64,000 bases of DNA, taken from Enemella dayhoffiae (GTDB taxonomy: Bacteria; Actinomycetota; Actinomycetes; Propionibacteriales; Propionibacteriaceae). This document shows, in pieces, positions 25,859 to 35,455 of the stretch. The stretch covers positions 124,001 through 188,000 of the forward strand of contig NZ_NMVQ01000043.1 in assembly GCF_002250625.1 (NCBI RefSeq), given 5' to 3'. Each line of letters opens with the position of its first letter. The stretch's first letter is position 1. The translations under genes and the position numbers were made by a program. Under the pieces are notes generated by a model. That model was given only the letters and a program-made list of their open reading frames with translations. It had not been told where the DNA came from and did not search any database.

Positions 25859-26701
25859 CGCTCATCGGATCGTGCCGGGGAGGTGGCGATGGTGACACGG
25901 GCGGTCGAGGTGGAGGCGCCGGCTGGCACCCTGCAGCGTGGTCTGGCCATCCTCGACCTGCTGGCCCTCGGCGAGCGGCCCACGGTGAGCGAGCTGATCG
26001 ACCGGGTCGGCATGTCCAAGAGTGCGGCCTTCCGCGTGCTCGCCACGCTGCGCGAGCACGCCCTGGTCGAGTGGGACTCCACCCTGGGCGGGCGGGTGGT
26101 CCCCGGCGAGCGCGCAGTCCTGCTCGGGGTGAGCGGCCTGCGCACGTTTGACCCTTGGGAGCACGGACGGCACCTGTTGGCCGAGCTGGCGCACACCCTC
26201 GGCGAGTCGGCGCTGATGGCGATCCGCGACGGGGCGGAGATGGTCTACATCGCCCACGAGGACCACAGCGACCACATGGTGGGTGTACGCCGACTGCTCG
26301 GCGCCCGCCGTCCGGCGTACGCCAGCTCGCTGGGCAAGGCGTACCTCGCCGCGATGCCGGACAGCGAACTCGAACCGCTGCTGGAATCCCTTGAACTGCA
26401 GGCGTTCACGCCGACCACGATCACCTCGATCAAGGAGCTGCGCGCCCAGCTGGCCGAGACCCGTGAGCGCGGCTGGGCGATCGATCTCGGCGAACACGAG
26501 AACGGCGTGATGTGCTTCGGTGTCGCCGTGCTCGACCATGTTGACCACCCCGTCTGCTCCATCTCGGTCGCCGGACCGCAGGACCGGATCCGGGCCAATC
26601 AGGACCGGGTCATCGCCCAGGTCACCGCAACTGCCCGTGCGCTCTCGGAGCGGATGGGTCACCTAGACCAGCAGCAACAGCTGACGGAGACGAGCCAGTG
26701 A
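25841..26701 (+). CDS. IclR-family regulator, KdgR-like
   Basis: 286 residues from ATG 25841, or 270 from ATG 25889, which has GGGGAGG upstream; the leaderless promoter favours 25841, the conserved length favours 25889. Helix-turn-helix: TLQRGLAILDLLALGERPTV followed by DRVGMSKSAAFRVLATL (about 30-75). The C-terminal effector domain holds RLLGARRPAYASSLGKAYLA and GVAVLDHVDHPVCSISVAG, typical for IclR. KdgR, which controls pectin and uronate catabolism in other bacteria, is of this family, and this gene heads an operon with ABC importer, GH105, kduI and kduD. It likely senses a KDG-type intermediate. Confidence 0.92.
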   Translation: MIGTMIRSSDRAGEVAMVTRAVEVEAPAGTLQRGLAILDLLALGERPTVSELIDRVGMSKSAAFRVLATLREHALVEWDSTLGGRVVPGERAVLLGVSGLRTFDPWEHGRHLLAELAHTLGESALMAIRDGAEMVYIAHEDHSDHMVGVRRLLGARRPAYASSLGKAYLAAMPDSELEPLLESLELQAFTPTTITSIKELRAQLAETRERGWAIDLGEHENGVMCFGVAVLDHVDHPVCSISVAGPQDRIRANQDRVIAQVTATARALSERMGHLDQQQQLTETSQ

Positions 26702-26721
26702 TGTCCCAGAAAGGCAAACCA

Positions 26722-28020
26722 ATGAACAAGATCCGCAGTGTCGCGGTCGCGCTCGCCTGTGTTGGTGCGTTGACCATGGCCGCCTGTACGCCGGGCGAGA
26801 AACCGACCACCCAGACGACGAACAGTGACCCACGCTCGGGTCCGCAGGAGTTGACCTACCTGTACTTCACCGACGGGCCCGACGAGCAGGCCACCCGGGA
26901 CCTGATCGCGAAGTTTGAGAAGGAGAAGAACGTCAAGGTCACCCTGGAGATCGTCCCCTTCGCCAACCTGGAGCAGACCCTGCAGGCCCGGCTCAGCGGC
27001 GGCAACGCTCCCGACGTCGCCAGGCTGTCGGCATTGACCAACTTCAAGACCGACCTGCTGGACCTGAACACCTACCAGAAGGACAACCTGGACGGGAAGT
27101 TCATCGACGGCTTCGACAGGGCGACCAAGGGTGACAAGGGGGAGCGCCTCGCCGTCCCCAGCGACCTCACCATCAACGGCCCGTTCGTCAACGTCGACCA
27201 GTTCAAGAAGGCCGGCGTCGAGGTTCCCACCAAGGAAAAGCCGTGGAAGTCGTGGCAGGAGATGGTGGACGCCGCCAAGAAGGTGAAAGAGGCCAACAAG
27301 ACCGAATATTCGGTCGCGATGGACGTCTCCGGGCACCGGTTCTCCACCATGCTCAGCCAGTACGGCACCAACCTGATCGGCGCCGACGGCAAGTCGGTCG
27401 GGATGGACGAGGCCAAGACCACCCAGATGATCTCCGACTTCGCCAAGTGGAACAACGACGGCACCATGCCGAAGGACCTCACCCTGCAGGCCGGCTCGAA
27501 GTACAAGGCCGCCAACGAGGTGTTCCTCGCCCAGCAGGTGCCGGTCTACCTGTCCGGCAACTGGCAGGTGGCCGCGTTCGACAAGAACGCCAAGTTCGGC
27601 TGGCAGGCCGTGCCCAACCCGTGCCAGGCCCGCTGCGGGGGCTACCCCGGTGGCAAGTTCATGGCCGGCTTCAAGAAGTCGAAGAACCCTGCCCTGGCAG
27701 CGGAATTCATCGCCTGGATGAACTCGGCGGAGAACCAGAAGCAGATGGACGCCGGAGCCAACTTCCTGCCCACGCGCAAGGATCTGGTCGACACCACGAT
27801 CGAGTACAAGACCCGCAAGCAGGACATGGAGGTGTTCAAGGCCGAGATCAAGAACACCCCCGAGGACACCTACGCGGGCGCGTACGCTCCAGCCTTCAGC
27901 AACGCGGCCAAGGCGTTCGTGTCCGAGATCTCCAACGTGCTCGCGGGTAAGCAGCAGCCAGCCGAGGCCACCTCGAAGATCAAGGCCGCAACGGAAAAGG
28001 CCATCAAGGATGCCGGCTGA
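26722..28020 (+). CDS. sugar ABC transporter substrate-binding lipoprotein
   Basis: 432 residues, family 1 extracellular solute-binding protein. Signal peptide with lipobox LTMAAC anchors it to the outside of the membrane. Hallmarks: LTYLYFTDGPDEQATRDLIA, ARLSGGNAPDVARLSALTNF and a C-terminal NSAENQKQMDAGANFLPTRK. ATG 26722 follows an AAAGG site; it lies 20 bases after the regulator. Together with the two permeases it forms a CUT1-type importer. No ATPase gene is next to it, so a shared MsiK-type ATPase encoded elsewhere is likely, as is usual in actinobacteria. Ligand is inferred to be an oligouronide. Confidence 0.93.
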   Translation: MNKIRSVAVALACVGALTMAACTPGEKPTTQTTNSDPRSGPQELTYLYFTDGPDEQATRDLIAKFEKEKNVKVTLEIVPFANLEQTLQARLSGGNAPDVARLSALTNFKTDLLDLNTYQKDNLDGKFIDGFDRATKGDKGERLAVPSDLTINGPFVNVDQFKKAGVEVPTKEKPWKSWQEMVDAAKKVKEANKTEYSVAMDVSGHRFSTMLSQYGTNLIGADGKSVGMDEAKTTQMISDFAKWNNDGTMPKDLTLQAGSKYKAANEVFLAQQVPVYLSGNWQVAAFDKNAKFGWQAVPNPCQARCGGYPGGKFMAGFKKSKNPALAAEFIAWMNSAENQKQMDAGANFLPTRKDLVDTTIEYKTRKQDMEVFKAEIKNTPEDTYAGAYAPAFSNAAKAFVSEISNVLAGKQQPAEATSKIKAATEKAIKDAG

Positions 28021-28987
28021 CGAAAATCCTGGACCGGGCTCCCGGGGCGGAGCGACCAGCTCCGCCCCGGCGAGCCGGGCCGACGGTGGCTCGGAGAATC
28101 GCCGCATCAAGCGGCATCACCTGTCGGGGAAGGCGGTCGCGCCCTACCTGTTCGTGCTGCCCAACATGCTGGTGTTCATCGCGTTCACGATCATCCCCGC
28201 CGGCTACATGTTCAACATGTCCCTGTTCGACTCGAAGAACGGGCGCACCTTCGAACCGGTCGGCTTCGGCAACTTCACCGAGATCGCCACCGACGGTGAG
28301 TTCGCCAGAATCCTTTGGCAGACGGCGATCTTCACCGTCTTCTTCGTCGTGCTGACGGTCGTCTTCGCCACCCTGTTCGCGGTGCTGCTGAACGACCAGT
28401 TCCGTGGACGCACTTTCTTCCGGGCCGTGCTCTTCCTGCCGTCGCTGCTGTCGGCTGTGGTGATCGGCCTGATCTGGGGCTGGATGTTCGAACGCTCCAA
28501 CGGGTTGATCAACGTGGTCGGTTCGAGCTTCGGGCTGCCCGAGATTCCGTGGCTGGTCAACGAGAACCTGGCCCTCGGGGTGGTCATCTTCGTCGGCCTG
28601 TGGATGCACACCGGCTTCTACACGCTGATCGTGCTCGCCGGGTTGCAGGGAATCGACCCCAACGTCTACGAGGCCGCCCGGGTGGACGGCGCCAGCACGA
28701 TGCAGCGGTTCTTCCGGATCACCTGGCCGCTGCTGCGCCCGACGACGCTGGTGGTGCTGATCCTGTCCACCATCTCCGGCTTCCAGTCCTTCGACTTCAT
28801 CTGGACCCTCACCGGCGGCGGACCGGTCGGCAGCACCACGCTGATCGTGCAGTACATCTACGAGAAGGGGTTCAGCACCCCGAGCCGCTACGGCCTGGCC
28901 GCAGCCGGCGGCGTGGTGCTGTTCTTCATCGTGTTCGTGCTGACGATGTTCAACTTCTGGTACGGGCGACGCAAGGAGGCGGCATGA
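28010..28987 (+). CDS. sugar ABC transporter permease (MalF/LacF type)
   Basis: 325 residues with six membrane helices after a 45-residue cytosolic tail. The EAA loop reads EAARVDGASTMQRFFRITWP (around residue 222), which contacts the ATPase. The start overlaps the binding-protein stop by 11 bases, and the stop overlaps the next permease start (ATGA). The strong coupling supports one complex. Confidence 0.93.
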   Translation: MPADENPGPGSRGGATSSAPASRADGGSENRRIKRHHLSGKAVAPYLFVLPNMLVFIAFTIIPAGYMFNMSLFDSKNGRTFEPVGFGNFTEIATDGEFARILWQTAIFTVFFVVLTVVFATLFAVLLNDQFRGRTFFRAVLFLPSLLSAVVIGLIWGWMFERSNGLINVVGSSFGLPEIPWLVNENLALGVVIFVGLWMHTGFYTLIVLAGLQGIDPNVYEAARVDGASTMQRFFRITWPLLRPTTLVVLILSTISGFQSFDFIWTLTGGGPVGSTTLIVQYIYEKGFSTPSRYGLAAAGGVVLFFIVFVLTMFNFWYGRRKEAA

Positions 28988-29892
28988 GCACCACCGCGAC
29001 CACCGATACCGAGGCCACCCGACCCGCTGGCAAGCAGGACAAGGGAAAGCGCTGGACCTCCACCTCATCCACCGGGGCTCCGACCACGGTCGTGGTGCTG
29101 CGCTATGCGGTGCTGATCGCGGCCTCGATCGGGGTGCTGATCCCGCTGGTGTGGACACTGCTGTCCAGCTTCAAGTCCCAGGGTGAGCTGGGCAAGCGGC
29201 CGCCGACCCTGCTGCCGGAGAGTTTCGCCCCGACCAACTACGTCGAGGCGCTGTCCCGGTTCGAGTTCACCACCTACCTCACCAACTCCGTGATCGTCAC
29301 CATCGGCGCCACCGTGCTCACCGTGGTGATCAACACGATGTGCGCCTACGGACTGGCCAAGTACAACTTCCGGGGCCGGACCGCGCTGTTCATCCTGGTG
29401 CTGGCGATGATCATGGTGCCGCTGCAGGTGATCCTGATCTCGGTCTATCAGGTTGCCAACACCCTGGGCCTGGTCAACTCGCTGTGGGGCCTGATCATCC
29501 CACCGGCCGCCACCCCGACCGGCGTTTTCCTGCTCAGGCAGTACATGCTGACGATTCCCGATGAGCTGATCGAATCCGCACGGGTGGACGGGGCGCGGGA
29601 ATTCCCCATCTTCCTGCGGATCATCGTCCCGCTCTGCGGACCGGCCATCGCCGTGGTGACCATCTTCTCGGTGATGTGGCGCTGGAACGACTTCCTGTGG
29701 CCGTTGATCATCAGCCAGGACCGGGCCAAGTACACCCTGCCCGTGGCGCTTGCCCAGTTCAGCGCCGAGGAGACCGTCTCGTTCAACTACATCCTCGCCA
29801 TGTCGGTGGTGACGATGCTGCCGGTGATCATCATCTTCCTGTTCCTGCAGCGCCACATCGTCACCGGCATCTCGAACACCGGCATCAAGTGA
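28984..29892 (+). CDS. sugar ABC transporter permease (MalG/LacG type)
   Basis: 302 residues with six helices. The EAA-type loop is ESARVDGAREFPIFLRIIVP. ATG 28984 is chosen because it overlaps the previous stop; a longer open frame runs back through the first permease gene and is not coding. The stop is followed 17 bases later by the large polysaccharide-type gene, so the operon continues. Confidence 0.93.
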   Translation: MSTTATTDTEATRPAGKQDKGKRWTSTSSTGAPTTVVVLRYAVLIAASIGVLIPLVWTLLSSFKSQGELGKRPPTLLPESFAPTNYVEALSRFEFTTYLTNSVIVTIGATVLTVVINTMCAYGLAKYNFRGRTALFILVLAMIMVPLQVILISVYQVANTLGLVNSLWGLIIPPAATPTGVFLLRQYMLTIPDELIESARVDGAREFPIFLRIIVPLCGPAIAVVTIFSVMWRWNDFLWPLIISQDRAKYTLPVALAQFSAEETVSFNYILAMSVVTMLPVIIIFLFLQRHIVTGISNTGIK

Positions 29893-29908
29893 CCCAGAAG
29901 GAAAGTTC

Positions 29909-32662
29909 GTGCCCATCACCGACCGCACCGTGCACGCCCTCGATGCCCGGCGCAACATCCGGGACTGGCTGATCAGTCCCGCGTACGCCACCCCGGCCGA
30001 CCTGGCCGCCGAGCTTGCGGATCAAGGGGATCCGTTCCGGAGTGACAGTTCGGGGCCGGAGGTCAGCCACGAGCACGCGCGCTGGGTGCTGACCAACGGC
30101 CCCGACGTGACCCCGCTGAAGGAACGGATCCTGCCGGCCCGGCGGATCACCGAGCCGCCGAACGGCGAGCCGATCGAGGGTGGGCCGTTCACCCTCACCG
30201 CGGGGGGCGCCGACCACGTCGGGAAGTGGTCCCGGGCGCACCTGGCCGACGACGGACTGCTGGACTGGTCGGAGTTCTGCTACACCCCCCAGTGGCGATT
30301 CGCCACCGCGGCCACCGTGCTCGAGGTGGACCAGGCCGACCGGCGCACCATCGAGGTCGCAGCCACCGGGCCGTTCACCCTGTGGCTGAACGGCAAGGAA
30401 ATCCTGTCAGCAGACGAAGTGCGCTACATGGAACCCGCCCCGCATCGGGTAGACGTGTGGTTGCCTTCGGGGACTTCCACCCTCGTGCTGGCCGGCTGGC
30501 AGGTCGCCTTCCGCGAGGTCCGCCAGGTCTACCGCGTCCGCGTGCTCGGCCTGCCGGTGCGCGTGGTGATCCCCAGCCCCGGTGCCGATGAGGACGCGGC
30601 CCGCGGGTGCGAGCACCTGCTGAACGCCGTCGGCTCGGCGCGCTGGGGCAGCGAGCAGGGCACACTTCTGCTGACGGGTCCGCGCGGGCTCACCGTGGAC
30701 GCCACCGTGGATGGGGTCAGCCGGAGGGTCGAACTCTCGGAAACCCCCGTGGAGTTGGACTTCACGGCGGTTGACGACGAGGACGACGCGGACGACCTGT
30801 CCACCGGAGGTACCGGCGCATCGATGCTGTCGCGGCCCTACGACGAGGTCGAGATCGCCGTGGCCGACCAGCCCAGCAGCCCGATCCGCCGCCTGCTCCC
30901 GTTCGCCCGGCTCCCCAGGCGCTACCGTTCCGAGCCCGAGGGCGATCCGCAGCAGTGGCGCCAGGAGTTCCTGCAGCACGCCATCGGCATCGGCGGCACC
31001 GCCGCCGCCCTCGCCGCTCACACGCTGGCTGAGCCGTCAACGTCGGCTGAGCCTGTCGAAGCCACGTCGGCCGAGGCATCCACGTCGGCTGAGCCTGTCG
31101 AGGCCCCCGTGGTCACCACCGAGCGCGTCGAGAAGGCGTTGTGGATGATCGACCACCGCGCCGACTGCGCCGACTTCGAGGCGGTGGGCCTGGCCCACCT
31201 GCTGCACCGGATCCCGGCGGATCGGTGGGCCGACGGCGTACGCGAACGGGTCGAGCAATCCCTGCTGGACTTCAAGTTCTGGATCGACCAGCCCGGTCTG
31301 GACGCGATGTGCTATTTCACCGAGAACCACCAGTTCGTCTGGCACACCGCCGAATATCTGATCGGCTCGCTGTTCGCCGATCGCCGGTTCAGCAACTCCG
31401 GCCAGACTGGAGCCGAGCACGCCGAGCACGGTCGTCGGCTCGCCCTGGACTGGCTGAGGGTACGCCTGCCCGGCGGCTTCGCCGAGTTCGACTCGAACGC
31501 CTATCTCGCCATCGACTGCTTCGCCGCCGTCTCGCTGGTGGAGCTCGCCGAGGACGAGGAGTTGCGCGAGCTGGCCACGGCACTCGCCGACCGGATCCTG
31601 CTCTCCCTGGCCACCAACTCCTGGCGCGGGGTGCACGGTGCCGCCCACGGCCGCTCCTACGTGCAGACCCAGCGCTCCTCCCGGCTGGAGGAGACCGCCC
31701 CGATCCAGTGGGTCTGCTTCGGTGTCGGCGCCCTCAACGAGGCCGTGCTGCCCACCGCCGCGATCGCCACGGCGCAACGCTATGAGCTGCCGGAAATCGC
31801 GCGTCAGCTGGCGATCCCGGGCGACGAGCCGACCTGGCACGAACAGCGGTACGCCGGGGACTACCGGTTCGAGCACGACCTGCTGAGCCGCCCCTACCGC
31901 TCCCGCGCGGTGTTCTATCGGGCACCCGAGGTGATGCTCTCCTCGGCCCAGGACTACCGCTCCGGGCTGCCCGGTCTGCAGGAGTACATCTGGGGCGCCA
32001 CCCTCGGCCCAGAAACCCAGATCGCGGTGAGCCACGCCCCCAACGCGTCGGTGTCCCCGTCGGCCCGCCCGAACAGCTGGGCCGGCAACCGGGAGCTGCC
32101 GCGGGTGCACCAGCACCGCGACGTGCTGGTGGCGCTCCACCGCATCGGCGCCGACGACCCGATGGGTTACAGCCACGCCTGGTTCCCCACCACCCACCTC
32201 GACGAGTGGCTGCAACGCGGGTCGTGGACGGCCGGCCGCCGCGGCGACGGCTATGTGGCGTTGAGCACCGCCGGCGGCACGCGGCTGGTCCGCAGCGGGT
32301 CTGACGCGCTGCAGGAGCTGCGACCGATCGGTGACGGCACCGCGTGGGTGTGCGTCGTCGGCCGGGCCAGCCAGGACGGCAGCCTTGCGGAGTTCGTCGC
32401 CTCGCTGGGTGAACCGGACTATGCGGCCGGTGACCTCGGGCCGCGGGTGATGGTCTCCCCGCAGGGCCGTCCCGCGATCGAGCTCGACTTCGACGGCCCG
32501 CTGCTGGTCGACGGCCGGGTCGCCGAACCGCTCGGCAACGAGCCGGGAATCGAGGGCCCCTTCGTCACCGGCGACGCCGACGAACTCCATTATCACCATG
32601 CGGGCAGGGAATATCGGGTCGACACCCGTGCTCCCGGCGAGCGGAAGGTCGGGCATGGCTGA
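29909..32662 (+). CDS. large uncharacterised polysaccharide-active-type protein
   Basis: 917 residues, GTG start after AAGGAAAG, no signal peptide. I do not recognise the family with certainty. An N-terminal beta-rich half (about 1-330) includes a ligand-binding-like segment (FTLWLNGKEILSADEVRYM). The middle (about 390-700) looks like an alpha/alpha toroid: CYFTENHQFVWHTAEYLIGS, GGFAEFDSNAYLAIDCF and RSYVQTQRSS, the style of polysaccharide lyases and glycoside hydrolases. A beta-rich tail follows. Position between a sugar importer and GH105/KduI/KduD suggests that it acts on oligouronides, perhaps as an intracellular lyase. Residues about 373-398 hold repeated SAEPVEA, an inserted repeat. It overlaps the GH105 start by 8 bases. 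Confidence 0.75.
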   Translation: MPITDRTVHALDARRNIRDWLISPAYATPADLAAELADQGDPFRSDSSGPEVSHEHARWVLTNGPDVTPLKERILPARRITEPPNGEPIEGGPFTLTAGGADHVGKWSRAHLADDGLLDWSEFCYTPQWRFATAATVLEVDQADRRTIEVAATGPFTLWLNGKEILSADEVRYMEPAPHRVDVWLPSGTSTLVLAGWQVAFREVRQVYRVRVLGLPVRVVIPSPGADEDAARGCEHLLNAVGSARWGSEQGTLLLTGPRGLTVDATVDGVSRRVELSETPVELDFTAVDDEDDADDLSTGGTGASMLSRPYDEVEIAVADQPSSPIRRLLPFARLPRRYRSEPEGDPQQWRQEFLQHAIGIGGTAAALAAHTLAEPSTSAEPVEATSAEASTSAEPVEAPVVTTERVEKALWMIDHRADCADFEAVGLAHLLHRIPADRWADGVRERVEQSLLDFKFWIDQPGLDAMCYFTENHQFVWHTAEYLIGSLFADRRFSNSGQTGAEHAEHGRRLALDWLRVRLPGGFAEFDSNAYLAIDCFAAVSLVELAEDEELRELATALADRILLSLATNSWRGVHGAAHGRSYVQTQRSSRLEETAPIQWVCFGVGALNEAVLPTAAIATAQRYELPEIARQLAIPGDEPTWHEQRYAGDYRFEHDLLSRPYRSRAVFYRAPEVMLSSAQDYRSGLPGLQEYIWGATLGPETQIAVSHAPNASVSPSARPNSWAGNRELPRVHQHRDVLVALHRIGADDPMGYSHAWFPTTHLDEWLQRGSWTAGRRGDGYVALSTAGGTRLVRSGSDALQELRPIGDGTAWVCVVGRASQDGSLAEFVASLGEPDYAAGDLGPRVMVSPQGRPAIELDFDGPLLVDGRVAEPLGNEPGIEGPFVTGDADELHYHHAGREYRVDTRAPGERKVGHG
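31026..31103 (+). repeat. AEPVEA repeat insertion in the polysaccharide-type gene
   Basis: Two copies of ggctgagcctgtcgaag/ggctgagcctgtcgagg at 31045-31061 and 31087-31103, with a degenerate third at 31026. They lie between the N-terminal and toroid regions and keep the frame. The same core on the opposite strand (cttcgacaggctcagc) is found at 37494-37570 and 62420-62482. Confidence 0.8.
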
Positions 32663-33785
32663 GGAACATCGGCCGCTGACCGAGGTGCCGGGGGCGCTCC
32701 CCGGCCCCGCAGACGAGCCCACCGAGGTCGGCCTCGACCCTACCGTGGCACTGCTCGCCGACCCGCCGCTGCCCCCGCTGCCCGAGGCCGAGCTCACCCG
32801 CGATCGACTGACCGACGACCTGCACCGGTTGATCTCGTGCTCCGCCGAGCTCGACCTGTCCCGCTGGTTCTGGGGTGAGGGCGTCGTGCTCGGCGGACTG
32901 GTGGACGCCGCCCTCGCCCTGGGCGAGCCGATCCACGACGTGGTGCCCGGCTTCTTCACCCACCACCGGTTGCAGCAGTTGGTCATCGAACACGTGAACA
33001 ACCTCGCCCCCGGTGCCGCCGCCGCACGACTCGGCGACGCTGCGGTCGGAGACACATTGCTTGCCTGGCTGGATTCCCCGGGTGCCGCCACCTTCGACGC
33101 CAACGGCGCAGTGGAGCACTGGCCGGGCGGGGTGTGGGCAGACACGGCGTACATGATGGGGACGTTCCTGGTGCACCACGGACGCCTGGTCGGACGCGAG
33201 GACCTGGTGCAGCGAGCCGCCGAGCAGTGGCTGGCGCACGCCGACATCCTGCAGGACCCCACCACCGGGCTGATGGCGCACGGGTCACACCGCGGCGAGG
33301 TGCCACCCTGTCGCTGGGGTCGCGCCAACGCCTGGCTGGCGCTGGCGGCCTGTGAGCTGTTGGACTTCCACGACGGCGCGCTCGACGCAACCGTGGAACA
33401 GCAGGTCCGCGAGCGGCTGGCGCACCAGCTCTCCGGGGTACGCGACTGCCTGCCGCCAGACGCCGTGTGGTACGTCTTGATGGACGGACATCCCGAGACG
33501 AGGGGGATCGTGGAGACCTCGGCCGCCGCCGGACTGGTGGCCGCCCTGCTGCGGGCGGCCGACCTCGGCATCGACCCCGACGTGAACCGCCGCACCGGGC
33601 GTACCGCTATGTTGCGGCTGCACCCCTATCTCGACGAACGCGGCGGACTGACCCAGACCAGCGCGGGCACCGTGCTGCAGCTGATCCCCTTCGGCTATTC
33701 GGTGATCCGCACCGACCGCCTCCAACTGTGGGGGCAGGGGCTTGGCCTGCACGGCTGGGCCGCCGCGCTGCGCCACCTCATCTGA
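32655..33785 (+). CDS. GH105-type unsaturated glucuronyl/rhamnogalacturonyl hydrolase
   Basis: 376 residues, an alpha/alpha toroid of the GH88/GH105 type. The central motif VWADTAYMMGTFLVHHG contains Asp163, the position of the catalytic acid in these hydrolases, and CRWGRANAWLALA matches the WGRGNGW motif. The N-terminal 60 residues are Pro-rich and variable. It would release the 4,5-unsaturated uronate from lyase products, which opens to 5-keto-4-deoxyuronate, the KduI substrate. ATG 32655 lies inside the end of the previous gene (8-base overlap). No signal peptide, so it acts on imported oligosaccharides. Confidence 0.88.
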   Translation: MAEEHRPLTEVPGALPGPADEPTEVGLDPTVALLADPPLPPLPEAELTRDRLTDDLHRLISCSAELDLSRWFWGEGVVLGGLVDAALALGEPIHDVVPGFFTHHRLQQLVIEHVNNLAPGAAAARLGDAAVGDTLLAWLDSPGAATFDANGAVEHWPGGVWADTAYMMGTFLVHHGRLVGREDLVQRAAEQWLAHADILQDPTTGLMAHGSHRGEVPPCRWGRANAWLALAACELLDFHDGALDATVEQQVRERLAHQLSGVRDCLPPDAVWYVLMDGHPETRGIVETSAAAGLVAALLRAADLGIDPDVNRRTGRTAMLRLHPYLDERGGLTQTSAGTVLQLIPFGYSVIRTDRLQLWGQGLGLHGWAAALRHLI

Positions 33786-33830
33786 CGACCGACCCGAACC
33801 GCCCGAAAGGGCACCAGGAAAGGAAATCCC

Positions 33831-34664
33831 ATGACCGACCATGACCTCGACGTACGCCACGCCATCGCCCCCGACCAGCTGCCGTTGTTCGACACGACCG
33901 ATCTGCGGGACCGGTTCGTGGTCACCGACCTGTTCGCCGACGGCGAGGTCCGGTTGTGCTATTCGATGGCCGACCGGCTGGTGATCGGTGGGGTGGTGCC
34001 CGGTGGCAAGACCCTGGAGCTGCCCGTCCCGGACGAGCTGCGCGCCGAGAACTTCTGCGATCGTCGCGAGGTCGGCGTGGTCAACATCGGGGAAGGGGAG
34101 GCGACTGTTTCCTGTGACGGTGAGGAATTCAAGCTCACCAACCAGGAGGTGCTCTACATCAGCCGCGGCACCCGGAAGGTCACCTTCGCCGGTGACACCC
34201 GGCTCTACCTGGTTTCGGCGCCGGCCCACGCCGAGCACCCGACGGTCAAGGTGACCAAGGACGAGGCCGCCCCGGTCGCGCTCGGTGACATCAAGAACTC
34301 CAACGAGCGCACGATCTACAAGTACATCCACGACGAGGGCGCCAAGTCCTGCCAGCTGGTGATGGGGGTGACCGTGCTCGCCGAGGGGTCGATGTGGAAC
34401 ACCATGCCGGCCCACGTGCACGCCCGCCGCTCCGAGATCTACCTCTACTTCAACCTGCCCGAGGATCACCGCGTGGTGCACCTGATGGGTGAGCCGGAGG
34501 AGACCCGACACGTCATCCTGGCCAACGAGGACGCGGTGATCTCCCCGCCGTGGTCGATCCACGCCGGCATGGGCACCGCGGCGTACACGTTCGTCTGGGC
34601 GATGGCGGGCGAGAACACCGACTATGCGGACTGCGAGCAGCAGCCGATCACCTCGCTGCGATGA
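33831..34664 (+). CDS. kduI: 5-dehydro-4-deoxy-D-glucuronate isomerase
   Basis: 277 residues. Converts 5-keto-4-deoxyuronate to 3-deoxy-D-glycero-2,5-hexodiulosonate. The zinc site is complete: His195, His197 and Glu202 in PAHVHARRSEIYLYF and His244 in SIHAGMG, one residue off the E. coli numbering. It follows GH105 after 45 bases with AGGAAAGGA before ATG 33831. The stop overlaps the kduD start (ATGA). Confidence 0.96.
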   Translation: MTDHDLDVRHAIAPDQLPLFDTTDLRDRFVVTDLFADGEVRLCYSMADRLVIGGVVPGGKTLELPVPDELRAENFCDRREVGVVNIGEGEATVSCDGEEFKLTNQEVLYISRGTRKVTFAGDTRLYLVSAPAHAEHPTVKVTKDEAAPVALGDIKNSNERTIYKYIHDEGAKSCQLVMGVTVLAEGSMWNTMPAHVHARRSEIYLYFNLPEDHRVVHLMGEPEETRHVILANEDAVISPPWSIHAGMGTAAYTFVWAMAGENTDYADCEQQPITSLR

Positions 34665-35419
34665 GCGGGGTGCTGGACCTGTTCTCGTTGACCGGGCAGA
34701 CGGCCGCGGTCACCGGGGCTTCCCGCGGGATCGGTGAAGCGATCGCGGTGGCACTGCTGGAGGCGGGGGCCGACGTGATCGGCACCGCCACCGGCGGCGA
34801 GCCCTCGGCGCTGCTCAGCGAGACCGCCGAACGCTGCGGGCGCGAGCTGACCTGGCGGCAGGCCGACCTGTCCGACCCGGACGCGGTCCGGGAGTTGGCC
34901 GGATCTCTCACCGGGGTGGACATTCTGGTCAACAACGCCGGCATCATCCGGCGTACGCCCGCGGCCGAACACTCCGACTCCGACTGGGCCGACGTGCTGC
35001 AGGTCAACCTGGACGCCCCCTGGGTGCTCTCCCGCGAGGTCGGCCGGGCGATGCTCGAGCGCGGTCACGGCAAGATCATCTTCACCGCTTCGCTGCTCTC
35101 CTTCCAGGGCGGGATCAACGTGCCGGGGTACGCCGCCGCCAAGTCCGCGATCGCGGGCCTGACCAGGGCGCTCGCCAACGAGTGGTCCAGCCGCGGGGTG
35201 AACGTGAACGCGATCGCGCCGGGTTACATCGCCACCGACAACACCCAGGCCCTGCGCGACGACCCGAAACGGTCGGTCGACATCCTCGGCCGGATCCCCG
35301 CCGGGCGTTGGGGCGAGGCGTCCGACATCGGCGCTGCCGCGGTCTTCCTCGCCTCGGCCGCGGCGGCGTACGTGCACGGCACGATCCTGCCCGTCGACGG
35401 GGGCTGGCTGGGACGCTGA
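34661..35419 (+). CDS. kduD: 2-deoxy-D-gluconate/2-dehydro-3-deoxygluconate dehydrogenase
   Basis: 252 residues, short-chain dehydrogenase. The cofactor site TGASRGIGEAIA and LVNNAGI, and the catalytic Tyr157 and Lys161 in GYAAAKSAI, are complete; PVDGGWLGR closes the protein as in KduD. It reduces the KduI product to 2-keto-3-deoxygluconate. Directly overlapped with kduI. KDG kinase and aldolase are not in this window and must be elsewhere. It is the last gene of the operon that begins at 25841. Confidence 0.92.
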   Translation: MSGVLDLFSLTGQTAAVTGASRGIGEAIAVALLEAGADVIGTATGGEPSALLSETAERCGRELTWRQADLSDPDAVRELAGSLTGVDILVNNAGIIRRTPAAEHSDSDWADVLQVNLDAPWVLSREVGRAMLERGHGKIIFTASLLSFQGGINVPGYAAAKSAIAGLTRALANEWSSRGVNVNAIAPGYIATDNTQALRDDPKRSVDILGRIPAGRWGEASDIGAAAVFLASAAAAYVHGTILPVDGGWLGR

Positions 35420-35455
35420 CCCGAGGTGGCCCGCCTGAGGGGCACCATCGACTGC

